A DNA stretch of 49,849 nt from Rhizobiaceae bacterium (GTDB taxonomy: Bacteria > Pseudomonadota > Alphaproteobacteria > Rhizobiales > Rhizobiaceae), in the NCBI GenBank assembly GCA_029212415.1, contig JARGOF010000037.1, positions 1-49,849 on the forward strand, read 5' to 3'. This document shows positions 19,516 through 28,126 of this stretch, in pieces. Position numbers and translations under genes: made by a program. The notes beneath the pieces are model-generated. The model was not told where the DNA came from and did not search any database. It was given only the letters and a program-made list of their open reading frames with translations. How positions within the stretch are numbered: the first letter of the stretch is position 1; each line of letters begins with the position of its first letter.

Positions 19516-19650
19516 GATTTTCCGTTCGTTCGTTCTACTAATCTATGCGCGGGTCGCGCGCTACCAGACCAGTTCACCCTCAAAATCGCAAGAAAAAAGT
19601 AGTGGGTACAAAGGGCGCACTTGCAGCAAGGCATTGTTGATGAAATAATA

Positions 19651-19670
19651 ATACGAACAGACGGTTTTTT
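19651..19670. promoter_or_regulatory. candidate TetR operator upstream of the CrtI-like gene
   Basis: ATACGAACAGACGGTTTTTT lies between the divergent tetR and CrtI-like genes. It matches ATACGGTCAGACGGGTTATT at 14290 at 16 of 20 positions. The same motif at two divergent promoters of this cluster suggests both are targets of the TetR at 18913. Confidence 0.45.
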
Positions 19671-19712
19671 GCAATCGCTTTCGCGACAGAGCCGGTATTT
19701 TGGAGGAAATCA

Positions 19713-21026
19713 ATGGAAACCGTGGATACATTCGACGCTATCGTTGTCGGAGCAGGTGCGGGCGGCCTTTGTGCTGCTGCTCGGCTTGCCAGCGTCGGCA
19801 AGCGAACTCTGCTGATTGACGATCACGATTATCTGGGCGGGCGCGCGGGAACCGAGATCATCGACGGGCATAAAGTCAATATAGGTGCGATCGCTCTTGA
19901 GCTTGGCGGTGTATTCGAAGAGACTTTTGAAATGGCTGGGGCACCGCTCAATATCCGCGAACCCAAGCCCGCGACTGTTTTTTTTCTTGACCACAAAATT
20001 GTCGATGTATCTCGTGGTGGTATGGGAATGCTGATCGGTGGCTTAACCAGGAAAGCCTCAAAAATATTGGATGAATTTGCCAAGGCGCGCAGCGGCAGTT
20101 TGCCTGACGGTAGACAATCGACCGAAGATTGGTTGAACGGATACACAAAGAGTAAAACAGTACATGCGATCTTCCGCAATCTTTGTGCAGCGATCTTTGC
20201 GATGAACACATCCGAAATTCCAGCACGCGCGTTTCTGACGTATTTCACGTCCAAAGGCGCGTTCAAACGGTTCGGTTTTCATCCCGAAGGCACGATGGGG
20301 GCATGGCAGGCGCTTGCGGATTCGATTGAGCGCAACAATGGCGAAGTATGGTTGAATGCGCCGGCGGAGCAGATCGTGGTTGACAACGGTGCGGTGAAGG
20401 CGGTGGTCGTGCGCAAAGGTGACACCCTGGTGCGTGTCAAGGCAGATATTGTTATTACCAATTGCGGACCAAAGGCGACAGTGGCGTTGGCGGGGCCGGA
20501 ACACTTTACGGCTGATTATGTTGCCCAAACAACCGAGCGGCTGAAACCTGCCGCCAATATAGTTTATAATTTCGCCTCGCGTGAGGCGTTGATGACTGCA
20601 CCCGGAATTATGACCTTCGGCAAAACCCGGCGACTTTGTAATATCGCCAATCTGACGGCGACTTGCCCGGAACTGGCTCCTGAAGGCTGGCATCAATATG
20701 TGGCCTATGCTGTGCCTAAACCGGCAATGGGTGATTTCGATAGCGGCGCTGAAGTCGAAGAGGGCATGGCTGATCTGCGTGAACAGTTCCCGGGTTTTGA
20801 TGACAAAGTGAAGATGCTCTCGGTTCGCGTGATGCGCGACGATTGGCCTGCCCAACGAACCGGAGCGGGATATGACATGGATCAGGCTACCGGCATTGAC
20901 GGGCTTTGGTGCGTCGGTGACGCGGTAAAGGTTTATGGCAATGGTGGAACGCAGGCCTGCGCTGAAACCGCCAAGATCGTGGTTGAGAAGGTTCTTGCCG
21001 GGGCTCCAGAGGTGGCGACGGCATGA
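19713..21026 (+). CDS. CrtI/phytoene desaturase-like FAD oxidoreductase
   Basis: A 437-residue flavoprotein of the amine-oxidase/phytoene-desaturase superfamily. The FAD Rossmann motif VVGAGAGGLCAAARL is at residues 11-25, followed by a GGRAGT substrate-side motif, and near the C-terminus GLWCVGDAVKVYGNGGTQACAETAK, which binds the flavin. GGAGGAAATCA precedes the ATG. It overlaps the FAS1-like dehydratase gene by four bases. No carotenoid gene (crtB, crtE) is present, so a carotenoid role is unlikely; a desaturase or isomerase acting on a cluster intermediate is more plausible (inference). Confidence 0.85.
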   Translation: METVDTFDAIVVGAGAGGLCAAARLASVGKRTLLIDDHDYLGGRAGTEIIDGHKVNIGAIALELGGVFEETFEMAGAPLNIREPKPATVFFLDHKIVDVSRGGMGMLIGGLTRKASKILDEFAKARSGSLPDGRQSTEDWLNGYTKSKTVHAIFRNLCAAIFAMNTSEIPARAFLTYFTSKGAFKRFGFHPEGTMGAWQALADSIERNNGEVWLNAPAEQIVVDNGAVKAVVVRKGDTLVRVKADIVITNCGPKATVALAGPEHFTADYVAQTTERLKPAANIVYNFASREALMTAPGIMTFGKTRRLCNIANLTATCPELAPEGWHQYVAYAVPKPAMGDFDSGAEVEEGMADLREQFPGFDDKVKMLSVRVMRDDWPAQRTGAGYDMDQATGIDGLWCVGDAVKVYGNGGTQACAETAKIVVEKVLAGAPEVATA

Positions 21027-21865
21027 GAGTGGATATAGAACGGCTAAGGGGCTGGGTCGGACGGGAGGAACGCTCTGTTGATTTGATTGACTTCAAGACG
21101 CTGTCACATATCCGGGCATTCTTCGGGCTTGATCCGCAGATGAGCGAGGGAGACCCATTGCCTGAGCTATGGCACTGGTTCTTTTTTCATCCACTTGTTG
21201 CGCGTAACGGGTTTGGAGTGGACGGCCATCCTAAAGTGGGTGACTTTCTGCCGGCATTTGATTTGCCTCGGCGGATGTGGGGGGGCAGCAAACTGATGTT
21301 TCTGCAACCACTGCATATTGGTGCCAAGGTCGAGAAACTCTCGAAAATCATCTCGGTTGATCTCAAGCAAGGCAAGAGCGGGCAACTGGGACTTGTGCGG
21401 GTCCAGCACAGCATTACGCAGAGCGGGCGGCATTGCGTGACTGAATTTCAGGACATTGTCTACCGTGAGGCGGCGAACGGACCGCAGGGCATCGCATCGG
21501 CACTGGACTGTCCTGAAGGTGCCGTCGAAAGCCGTGTAATACTGCCGGATACGGTCACGCTCTTTCGCTATTCAGCACTTACGCGTAATGCGCATCGCAT
21601 TCACTATGACCGGGAGTATGCGCGCGCGGTCGAGGGATATCCGGGCCTTGTCGTACACGGCCCATTCACGGCAATGCAACTTGCGCTTTTCGCCAACAAC
21701 ATCCGCGGCGGAGCACCGATGAAAGCATTTTCGTTTCGTGGAACCAGCCCCCTTTTTGACGAGCAGCCATTTCAAATTCACGCGAAACCAGATCGGAATT
21801 CCGAAGTTCTTTGGGCCGAACGCCCGAGTGGCGGCATGGCGATGACTGCCCTTGCCGAGTATTGA
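21023..21865 (+). CDS. FAS1-like dehydratase / 3-methylfumaryl-CoA hydratase-like double hot-dog protein
   Basis: A 280-residue protein of the HTD2/FAS1-like dehydratase group (double hot-dog). The N-terminal half has HWFFFHP and GSKLMFLQPLHIGAKVE; the C-terminal half has the catalytic region FRYSALTRNAHRIHYDREYARAVEGYPGLVVHGPFTA, the hydratase-2-like pattern with conserved Asn-His...Asp and HG. Relatives hydrate 3-methylfumaryl-CoA (mesaconyl-C4-CoA) or similar enoyl-CoAs. It is translationally coupled to the CrtI-like flavoprotein, suggesting desaturation followed by hydration of one substrate. Converges with the nitroreductase gene. Confidence 0.86.
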   Translation: MRVDIERLRGWVGREERSVDLIDFKTLSHIRAFFGLDPQMSEGDPLPELWHWFFFHPLVARNGFGVDGHPKVGDFLPAFDLPRRMWGGSKLMFLQPLHIGAKVEKLSKIISVDLKQGKSGQLGLVRVQHSITQSGRHCVTEFQDIVYREAANGPQGIASALDCPEGAVESRVILPDTVTLFRYSALTRNAHRIHYDREYARAVEGYPGLVVHGPFTAMQLALFANNIRGGAPMKAFSFRGTSPLFDEQPFQIHAKPDRNSEVLWAERPSGGMAMTALAEY

Positions 21866-21882
21866 AGCAGCCGGCCCGGGAG

Positions 21883-22563
21883 CTATTCGATCATGGTTAC
21901 TGCCTGGCTCAAGCCAGCTCGGGTTGTCCGAAATCGGTTCACTGGCGCGCCAGTATTTTCATAGCCAAAAGATACGCCGCACAGGAACTGGTGGTTCTCT
22001 GGCCAGTCACATTGCGTGCGTATGAAATCTGCATGACTCGCCAGTGCCGCCTGTGGAATTGTTGCCAGCCCGAGGCTTTGCGCGGCGTTCAGTAAATTTC
22101 CCACATAGAGGCCGCAATCAAGCAAGGCATAGGGGCCAAGGCTTTTGTCGGTCGTGATCAGAGCGACGTGTGGCGCGCCAAACAGGCGAAAATTCTCCAA
22201 CATCTGGCGGGCGGATCCCTCTCGATCCTGCTTTTCAATGCCCACAGCATTGTATAGCTGCATCCCACATTCCCGTCGCCGCAAGGCAAATTCGCCCTGA
22301 TAGGTTTCCGGGAAAGGGATATCAGGGGTATGGCCACCCAAGTGGGCATGTTCGACCAACCCCGCCCGAAAGCGATCGATGGCAGCTCCGGAAAGCACAG
22401 TCACATGCCACGGTTGAACATTGCACCACGACGCAGATTTTTGCGCGAGCGTAAGCATGCGAGTGATGATGTCCGTTGGTACAGGCTTGTTTAGAAAGCG
22501 GCGGCAACTGTGCCGTTCGTTCAAAATTTGTTCAAAGGCTGTGGCCAGTTTTTCGGGTGTCAT
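21883..22563 (-). CDS. nitroreductase family FMN oxidoreductase
   Basis: A 226-residue NfnB/NfsB-like flavoprotein. FMN-binding N-terminal motif RHSCRRFLNKPVP, then SASWCNVQPWHVTVLSG, and a C-terminal GVSFGYENTGAPVNRFRTTR. ATG 22563 has AGGGAAAG upstream. It is the last gene of the leftward SDR-ACAD-thiolase-CoA-transferase operon. The family reduces nitro groups, quinones, enones or flavin; an enone or ene-reductase step would fit but is not shown by sequence. Confidence 0.9.
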   Translation of the reverse strand: MTPEKLATAFEQILNERHSCRRFLNKPVPTDIITRMLTLAQKSASWCNVQPWHVTVLSGAAIDRFRAGLVEHAHLGGHTPDIPFPETYQGEFALRRRECGMQLYNAVGIEKQDREGSARQMLENFRLFGAPHVALITTDKSLGPYALLDCGLYVGNLLNAAQSLGLATIPQAALASHADFIRTQCDWPENHQFLCGVSFGYENTGAPVNRFRTTRAGLSQAVTMIE

Positions 22564-22609
22564 TCGCTTTCCCTGAAATGTCAGTGCAGATTTTTGGTAT
22601 GCTATTGGG

Positions 22610-23866
22610 CTATTCGGCTTGCTTCGCAATAGCGTCTCTCAGGTCAGGATGTGTGATCCTGATCATTTGTTTTTTGCGTTCTTCAAGAGTAAGTCCACGC
22701 AAATCAGCCATGCCATATTCCGTCACCAAGATGCCAGCGTCAGCGCGAGCAATGCTGACCGGCCCTTTTAGGCTTGCGACGATAGAGGATATCAGTGATC
22801 CGTCGCGGGCCTTCCGGGCCGACGGCAAGGCGATAATAGGCAACCCATCGTGTGCCGCGGCCGCCCCGCGGGAAAAATCGGTGCCTCCGCCAACTGCGCC
22901 GATATAGCTTTGGCCCGCTCGTTCGGCGTTGGCCTGCCCTGTCAGATCGACCTCTAGTGCCGAATTTATTGATGTAAACCGGTCGATTTGCGCAAGCACT
23001 GGCAATGAGTGGGTGTACGTCGCAGGCGCCAGCCGCACCAATTCGGTATCGCGGCACATCCTGTGGGTCACTTCGGTTCCCGCAATCAATCCGGCCACGG
23101 AGACGCCTTTATCAAATGGTTTTTGCGAATTGTCGATAACACCGCTTTCGATCAACCGGGCCAGACCATCCACGAACAGGCCGGTATGGACGCCGAGCTG
23201 GCGATGCCCGTCCAGGGACTCGAGGATCGCCGCAGGCAACGTGCCAAGTCCGATCTGTAGGCACGCGCCATCCGGGACAATTTCAGCGATATAGCTGGCG
23301 ATGGCCCGATGAATATCAGTTGCGGGGGCATCGGCGGGCGCTGGAACCGGACGTGACGTTGGGACAATGATGTCGATATCGCCAGGCCTGACCTCAACGC
23401 TGGCGGGCGTAGGGGGCACTTGGTCATTCACCTCTGCAATCACCAGACGCGCGGATCGGATCAAAGGCCAAAGATATTCACAGGCCAGACCAAAGCTGAA
23501 CGTGCCCGGGGTTCGTCCGGGAGCCAGTTGTAAAAACAGAACATCAACGCGTCCGGCCAACGATGTCTCGAATTGGGAGTAGTGGATTGGCAGGATATCA
23601 AGCTGTCCGGTGCGGTGCAAAAGGCGGTTTCGGCCAGTACCGCAATAGGACATGAATTGGATTGCGTCGGCATGGGCCGGGTCCGTGGTTTCACTCCAGC
23701 TGATCCCGACAAATGCCTTCACGCCACCCAGTTCCTGCCGCTGGCGCATGAGTGTTTCAGTCAAGGTCAGCGGTTCTGCCGCCGCCTGTCCCCAGCAAAG
23801 TGTCTCGCCAGGTCGGATGTGATCAGCAAGCACCAGGTTCTGAACGGCAATGGTTTGAGGCTTCAT
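22610..23866 (-). CDS. acetyl-CoA hydrolase/transferase family (Cat1/4-hydroxybutyrate CoA-transferase-like)
   Basis: A 418-residue family I CoA-transferase. The N-terminal domain has the GETLCWGQAAAEP loop; the C-terminal domain has LQIGLGTLPAAIL and FVDGLARLIESG, then IGAVGGGTDFSRGA and the end YGMADLRGLTLEERKKQMIRI. In the part where well-studied members carry the catalytic Glu (HTE or HSE), this protein has Gly229 (GVHTGLFVDG), so the covalent glutamyl-CoA mechanism is doubtful. Its relatives include itaconate CoA-transferases (RipA/Ict). ATGA overlap with the thiolase gene gives coupled translation. Confidence 0.88.
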   Translation of the reverse strand: MKPQTIAVQNLVLADHIRPGETLCWGQAAAEPLTLTETLMRQRQELGGVKAFVGISWSETTDPAHADAIQFMSYCGTGRNRLLHRTGQLDILPIHYSQFETSLAGRVDVLFLQLAPGRTPGTFSFGLACEYLWPLIRSARLVIAEVNDQVPPTPASVEVRPGDIDIIVPTSRPVPAPADAPATDIHRAIASYIAEIVPDGACLQIGLGTLPAAILESLDGHRQLGVHTGLFVDGLARLIESGVIDNSQKPFDKGVSVAGLIAGTEVTHRMCRDTELVRLAPATYTHSLPVLAQIDRFTSINSALEVDLTGQANAERAGQSYIGAVGGGTDFSRGAAAAHDGLPIIALPSARKARDGSLISSIVASLKGPVSIARADAGILVTEYGMADLRGLTLEERKKQMIRITHPDLRDAIAKQAE

Positions 23867-25065
23867 GCCAGTTCGAAGACAGCGGCCATGCCCTGACCAC
23901 CACCAATGCACATGGTTTCCAGGCCGTATCGCGCACCCCGTCGCTTCATTTCATGCAGCAGCGTTGTCATGATCCGCGTGCCGGTCGCCCCGATCGGATG
24001 CCCCAGCGAGATGCCCGATCCGTTCACGTTAAGGCGGGGGTCGTCACCCTCAACGCCCCATTCTTTCAATACTGACAACACTTGGCATGCAAAGGCTTCG
24101 TTCACTTCGATCAGGTCCATTTGGTCGACCGTAAAACCGGTTTTGGCCATGACCCGCGCCGTGGCAGGCACGGGGCCTATCCCCATATGTGATGGTTCGC
24201 ACCCAGCGGCGGCCCATCCGTTGAGGAAGGCGATGGGTTCAAGCCCCAATTCGGCCAATTTGTCTTCAGCCACAATCAGGCAGGCGGCGGCGGCGTCGTT
24301 TTGCTGGCTGGCATTGCCGGCTGTGACGACACCGCCTTTCATGATTGCGCGCAGCTTGCCGAGGCCTTCGGGCGTGCTGTCGGCGCGAATACCCTCGTCT
24401 TCGGTCACGATGACAGGATCGCCCCGGCGCTGAGGCACTGCAATCGGCACGACCTCCTGGGCGAAGCGGCCGTCTGCCCATGCGGAGGCGGCTTTGCTAT
24501 GGCTGGCCGCGGCAAAGGTGTCACAGGCCTCGCGGCTGATTTCATAATCACGAGCGAGATTTTCGGCGGTTTCCACCATGCCGGAAATCACGCCAAACCG
24601 ATCAACCGGTTGTGAGCGTTCGCGGCCGCGGTCAAGCCGGTCATGGAACGTGGTTGAGCCGGCGCGTTTGCCCCATCGCATGTCAGTTGTGTAATATTCG
24701 ATACGGCTCATGCTTTCGATGCCGCCTGCCAATACCACATCGCAAGCACCGCTTTGCACCATCATGGCGGCCGTGGCGATGGATTGCAGCCCGCCGCCGC
24801 AGCGCCGGTCCAGTTGCATGCCCGGCACCTCAATCGGCAGGCCCGATGACAGCGCAAGCCAGCGCCCGATGCAAGGGGTTTCGCCACTTGCATAGGACTG
24901 GGCAAAAACCGCATCTTCGATCTGCGCGGGGTCGATGCCGGTTTTCTCAAGAATCGCCTTGATGACGACGGCCCCCAAATCCTCGATCGGCAAATCCTTG
25001 AAGGCGCCGCCAAAGCGCCCGATCGGGCTTCGCATGGGGGCGACAATAGCAGCGCGACGGATCAT
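23863..25065 (-). CDS. thiolase (acetyl-CoA acetyltransferase)
   Basis: A 400-residue FadA/PhaA-like thiolase. Catalytic Cys89 is in DRRCGGGLQS, with VNEAFACQ, His356 in GHPIGATGT and Cys386 in CIGGGQG, so it is complete. Ribosome site AGAGGA 7 bases before ATG. It lies between acyl-CoA dehydrogenase and CoA-transferase genes and would perform the last step of the beta-oxidation turn encoded by the two divergent operons around 27.2 kb. Confidence 0.95.
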   Translation of the reverse strand: MIRRAAIVAPMRSPIGRFGGAFKDLPIEDLGAVVIKAILEKTGIDPAQIEDAVFAQSYASGETPCIGRWLALSSGLPIEVPGMQLDRRCGGGLQSIATAAMMVQSGACDVVLAGGIESMSRIEYYTTDMRWGKRAGSTTFHDRLDRGRERSQPVDRFGVISGMVETAENLARDYEISREACDTFAAASHSKAASAWADGRFAQEVVPIAVPQRRGDPVIVTEDEGIRADSTPEGLGKLRAIMKGGVVTAGNASQQNDAAAACLIVAEDKLAELGLEPIAFLNGWAAAGCEPSHMGIGPVPATARVMAKTGFTVDQMDLIEVNEAFACQVLSVLKEWGVEGDDPRLNVNGSGISLGHPIGATGTRIMTTLLHEMKRRGARYGLETMCIGGGQGMAAVFELA

Positions 25066-25077
25066 TGGATATTCCTC

Positions 25078-26235
25078 TTAGTAGCTTCTGGGCAGATCCA
25101 GAATATGTTCGGCAATGAAGGACAGGATGAGGTTGGTTGAAATTGGGGCCACTTGATACAGCCGTGTTTCGCGGAATTTGCGTTCAATGTCATATTCTTC
25201 AGCAAACCCAAATCCACCATGGGTCTGGATGCAGGCATTGGCCGCTTCCCACGATGCATCCGCCGCCAGCATTTTAGCCATATTCGCCTCGCCGCCGCAG
25301 TTCTCGCCCGCCTCGTATTTGCGCACGCCTTCGCGCACCATCAATTCGGCGGCACGCATCGAGGCATAGGATTTGGCAATAGGAAACTGGATGCCTTGAT
25401 TCTGGCCAATGGCACGACCAAAAACCTGCCGATCCTTGGCATAATTCACACCGCGTTCGATGAACCATTTGGCATCACCCACGCATTCCGAAGCGATCAA
25501 CAGCCGTTCTGCGTTCATGCCCGTCAGGATATATTTGAACCCTTTGCCTTCTTCGCCGATCAACGCATCCGCAGGGATCCGCATGTTTTCGAAGAATATC
25601 TCGGTTGAATTGTGGTTCATCATCGAACGGATGGGCGTGATCTTCATCTGATCCGCGGGGATCTTGCGCATATCAATGATGAAGGTTGAAATTCCGTCCG
25701 TCTTTTTGGTCACTTCCTCCCTTTTGCTGGTTCGGGCCAGCAGAATCATCAGGTCGGAATATTCGGCTCTGCTGGTCCATACTTTTTGCCCGTTCACCAC
25801 ATATTCGTCACCCTCGCGTTTGGCGAAGGTGCGGATAGACGTGGTGTCGGTTCCGCTGGTCGGTTCGGTCACACCGAAGGCCTGAAGACGCAATTCGCCA
25901 GCAGCAATGCCGGGAAGGTAGGTTTCTTTTTGCTCCTGAGAACCATGGCGCAGGATGGTCCCCATGACATAAAGCTGGGCGTGACAGGCGGCCCCGTTGC
26001 AGCCCATTTCCTGAATGGTCTCAAGGATCGCCGCCGCAGCACTGAGGCCAAGCCCTGTTCCGCCGAATTCTTCGGGGATCAGCACCGAGAGGTATCCGGC
26101 TTTTGTCAAGGCATCGACGAATTCGGAAGGGTATTTCCGCGCGACGTCCAACTTGCGCCAATATTCGTCAGGGTATCTTGAGCAAAGCTTGCGAACCTCG
26201 TCACGGATCATGTCATATTCGTCGATTGTACTCAT
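25078..26235 (-). CDS. acyl-CoA dehydrogenase (divergent type)
   Basis: A 385-residue FAD enzyme with AFGVTEPTSGTDTTSIRTFA, WTSRAEYSDLMILLART, the FAD-contact loop DRQVFGRAIGQNQGIQFPIA and HGGFGFAEEYDIER. The C-terminal YEGTSEI catalytic Glu is absent (YQVAPISTNLILSFIAEHI); the Glu in MNAERLLIASE could be the base, as in LCAD/IVD. The motif FPIA after the Q marks it as a separate lineage from the four GGGATEVM-type paralogues. It follows the SDR after 52 bases, and the thiolase follows after 12. Confidence 0.92.
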   Translation of the reverse strand: MSTIDEYDMIRDEVRKLCSRYPDEYWRKLDVARKYPSEFVDALTKAGYLSVLIPEEFGGTGLGLSAAAAILETIQEMGCNGAACHAQLYVMGTILRHGSQEQKETYLPGIAAGELRLQAFGVTEPTSGTDTTSIRTFAKREGDEYVVNGQKVWTSRAEYSDLMILLARTSKREEVTKKTDGISTFIIDMRKIPADQMKITPIRSMMNHNSTEIFFENMRIPADALIGEEGKGFKYILTGMNAERLLIASECVGDAKWFIERGVNYAKDRQVFGRAIGQNQGIQFPIAKSYASMRAAELMVREGVRKYEAGENCGGEANMAKMLAADASWEAANACIQTHGGFGFAEEYDIERKFRETRLYQVAPISTNLILSFIAEHILDLPRSY

Positions 26236-26287
26236 CCATCAAATTCCAATAATTGGTGTAATCGAACCTATCCCCGTGAGGCCGGGC

Positions 26288-27193
26288 TCAGATCGGATCC
26301 CAGGTAAAGACATGCTCGGAGCGCTCCAACGGATAGAACTGCGCCGCCATGGCAGGCAGGGCATGGTCCAACACCGTTTCCGCTGTCCAGCCTTCGGACC
26401 TGTGAACGGAACGCACAGGGCGCGGCTGGCTCATCAGCATGATTTCATTGTTACGCACTGTGAAAATCTGCCCCGATGGCGCGCGGTCATCACCTGAAAG
26501 AAGGGATATCGCCAGCGGGGCAATCTTTTCGGGAACCATTTGTTTGAATTTTTCGACGCGTGCGATCTGCTCGGGCGTATCTGTTGGCAGGGAACTGGTC
26601 ATTCGGCTCCAGGCGAATGGGGCAATACAGTTGGATTTGACACCGAAGCGCTCCATGTCGAGTGCGATGGATTTCGACAAGGCCGCAATGCCCATTTTCG
26701 CCGCCATATAGTTGGCTTGACCAAAATTACCGATCAGGGCCGAGGTCGACGTCATATGCACAAATGCGCCGCTGCCTTGCTCTTTGAACAGTTGCGCCGC
26801 CGCGCGGCTGACATTGAACGAACCGTAAAGATGTACCTTCAAAACAGAGTCGAAATTTTCGTAGCTCATCTTGTGAAAAAACGTGTCGCGCAGGATGCCC
26901 GCATTATTGATGACACCGTCGAGCCTTCCGAAAGCTTCACTCGCGGTCTGAATGATCTTCTGGGCCTCGCCCGGTTCCGCCACGCTGTGGGTCGAAGCGA
27001 TTGCCCGCCCGCCTGCCGCTTCAATCTCGTGCACGACCTTGTCGGCTGCATTGAGATCATCGGACTCGCCGCTTAACGATACTCCAATGTCGTTCACAAC
27101 GACACAGGCCCCGGCCATGGCTGCCTGAACAGCCAGAGCTTTGCCAATTCCGCCACCGGCACCGGTAACAATTACAACTTTATTTTTTAACAC
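26288..27193 (-). CDS. SDR, 3-hydroxyacyl-CoA dehydrogenase type (MFE-2-like)
   Basis: A 301-residue dehydrogenase like the N-terminal domain of peroxisomal multifunctional enzyme 2. TGAGGGIGKALA motif, NNAGILRD, Ser in HMTSTSALIG, Tyr-Lys in NYMAAK, and an extended C-terminus after SGQIF (about 60 residues) typical of this group. GTG 27193 follows AGAGGG; upstream codons are not conserved-looking. First gene of the leftward operon. With the MaoC proteins across the promoter it would complete R-specific hydration and oxidation. Confidence 0.9.
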   Translation of the reverse strand: MLKNKVVIVTGAGGGIGKALAVQAAMAGACVVVNDIGVSLSGESDDLNAADKVVHEIEAAGGRAIASTHSVAEPGEAQKIIQTASEAFGRLDGVINNAGILRDTFFHKMSYENFDSVLKVHLYGSFNVSRAAAQLFKEQGSGAFVHMTSTSALIGNFGQANYMAAKMGIAALSKSIALDMERFGVKSNCIAPFAWSRMTSSLPTDTPEQIARVEKFKQMVPEKIAPLAISLLSGDDRAPSGQIFTVRNNEIMLMSQPRPVRSVHRSEGWTAETVLDHALPAMAAQFYPLERSEHVFTWDPI

Positions 27194-27224
27194 TGGAATC
27201 CCTCTTCGTTGAAGCTTATATAAA

Positions 27225-27238
27225 ACCGGACGACCGGT
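27225..27238. promoter_or_regulatory. palindromic operator candidate between divergent operons
   Basis: ACCGG-ACGA-CCGGT is a 5-4-5 inverted repeat. On the minus strand, CGTCCGGTTTTAT resembles GCGTCCGGTTTATT at 14531. It lies about 30 bases upstream of the SDR start and 110 upstream of the MaoC-like gene, so it could control both directions. The form is typical of TetR operators. Confidence 0.5.
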
Positions 27239-27350
27239 ATATGCAACATTCTTTTGCGTCCCAACCAAGGAGATGGGGCAGAAAGTCGAAACTGCAGTGC
27301 TTTAGTCATCGAACAGGCCAGTACAGATGGCAGGATAAAGGGGGGGAAAG

Positions 27351-27746
27351 GTGGAAGAACAAACGTTGTGGACGTTCGACAGGTTCGAGCCGGGACAATT
27401 ATTTGGCACTATTGATGTGGCGATGGATGCGAAAAAACGCGCAGACTGGGTCTCCATTTACGGGAAGACTGACAGTGATCTTCTGCCGCGTGGTATGGTG
27501 GTTGCCGCTATGATGGAATCTTATGTCAGAGCCATTCAGCCGCGTCCCTCGGGCAATGTTCATGCTTCTCAGGTTTTGAATTTCTCCGACGTTCGTCCGA
27601 GGTGGGGCACGACCCTTTCGACGATGGTGTCCTGTACAGCAAAAGCAGAAAAGAATGGCCGCTTCTGGGTGGATTTCGGGATATTGGTCTCGGCTGACGC
27701 TTCCGAAGTTCTATCCGGTACAATTCGCTCGATCTGGGCCAAATGA
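27351..27746 (+). CDS. hot-dog-fold protein, MaoC-like partner without visible catalytic motif
   Basis: A 131-residue single hot-dog domain (WTFDRFEPGQLFGTIDVAMDAKKRADWVSIYG ... GMVVAAMMESYVRAI). It resembles the N-terminal, substrate-binding half of double-hot-dog hydratases: the D-x-N-P-x-H motif and the HG motif are absent. GTG start after GGGGGGAAAG. It overlaps or abuts the next gene, which has the catalytic motif, so the two probably form a heteromeric hydratase as described for ChsH1/ChsH2-type enzymes (family analogy). Confidence 0.78.
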   Translation: MEEQTLWTFDRFEPGQLFGTIDVAMDAKKRADWVSIYGKTDSDLLPRGMVVAAMMESYVRAIQPRPSGNVHASQVLNFSDVRPRWGTTLSTMVSCTAKAEKNGRFWVDFGILVSADASEVLSGTIRSIWAK

Positions 27747-27757
27747 GGAGAGGCAGG

Positions 27758-28126
27758 ATGCTTCCTGAAAAGATATCAGACCTTAGCTTGCAAACCTCAC
27801 ACGAATTGGCGACGACTTATGCGGCGTTGAGTTTTGATTATAACCCCTTGCATCTGGATGAAGAATTCGCTGCCAAGACTGCGTTCGGTGCGCCTATCGC
27901 CCATGGCACAATGGCGTTGAATCTTTTACTTCAGGCCATTGAAAACGCATTTGGATCAAAATTGGACCATGAACACTTGGAGATTCGGTTTTCGGCTCCG
28001 GTAAAGGTAGGTGAGAAGATCACGGCCGGTGGGGTCCGCGCGGATGATGGATACTCGGTCTGGGTCAAAACCGAAGCGGGCGTAACAGTGATATCCGGCC
28101 TGCTGCGGTTCGGGCGCCAGCCATGA
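27758..28126 (+). CDS. MaoC-like (R)-specific enoyl-CoA hydratase subunit
   Basis: A 122-residue hot-dog protein with the hydratase-2 motif SFDYNPLHLDEEFA (Asp27, Asn29, His32) and GAPIAHGTMALNLL (His49, Gly50). ATG 27758 has GGAGAGG just upstream; an earlier ATG at 27743 would overlap the previous gene as ATGA. Likely the catalytic half of a two-chain hydratase with the protein at 27351. It overlaps the CitE-like gene by four bases. Confidence 0.9.
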   Translation: MLPEKISDLSLQTSHELATTYAALSFDYNPLHLDEEFAAKTAFGAPIAHGTMALNLLLQAIENAFGSKLDHEHLEIRFSAPVKVGEKITAGGVRADDGYSVWVKTEAGVTVISGLLRFGRQP

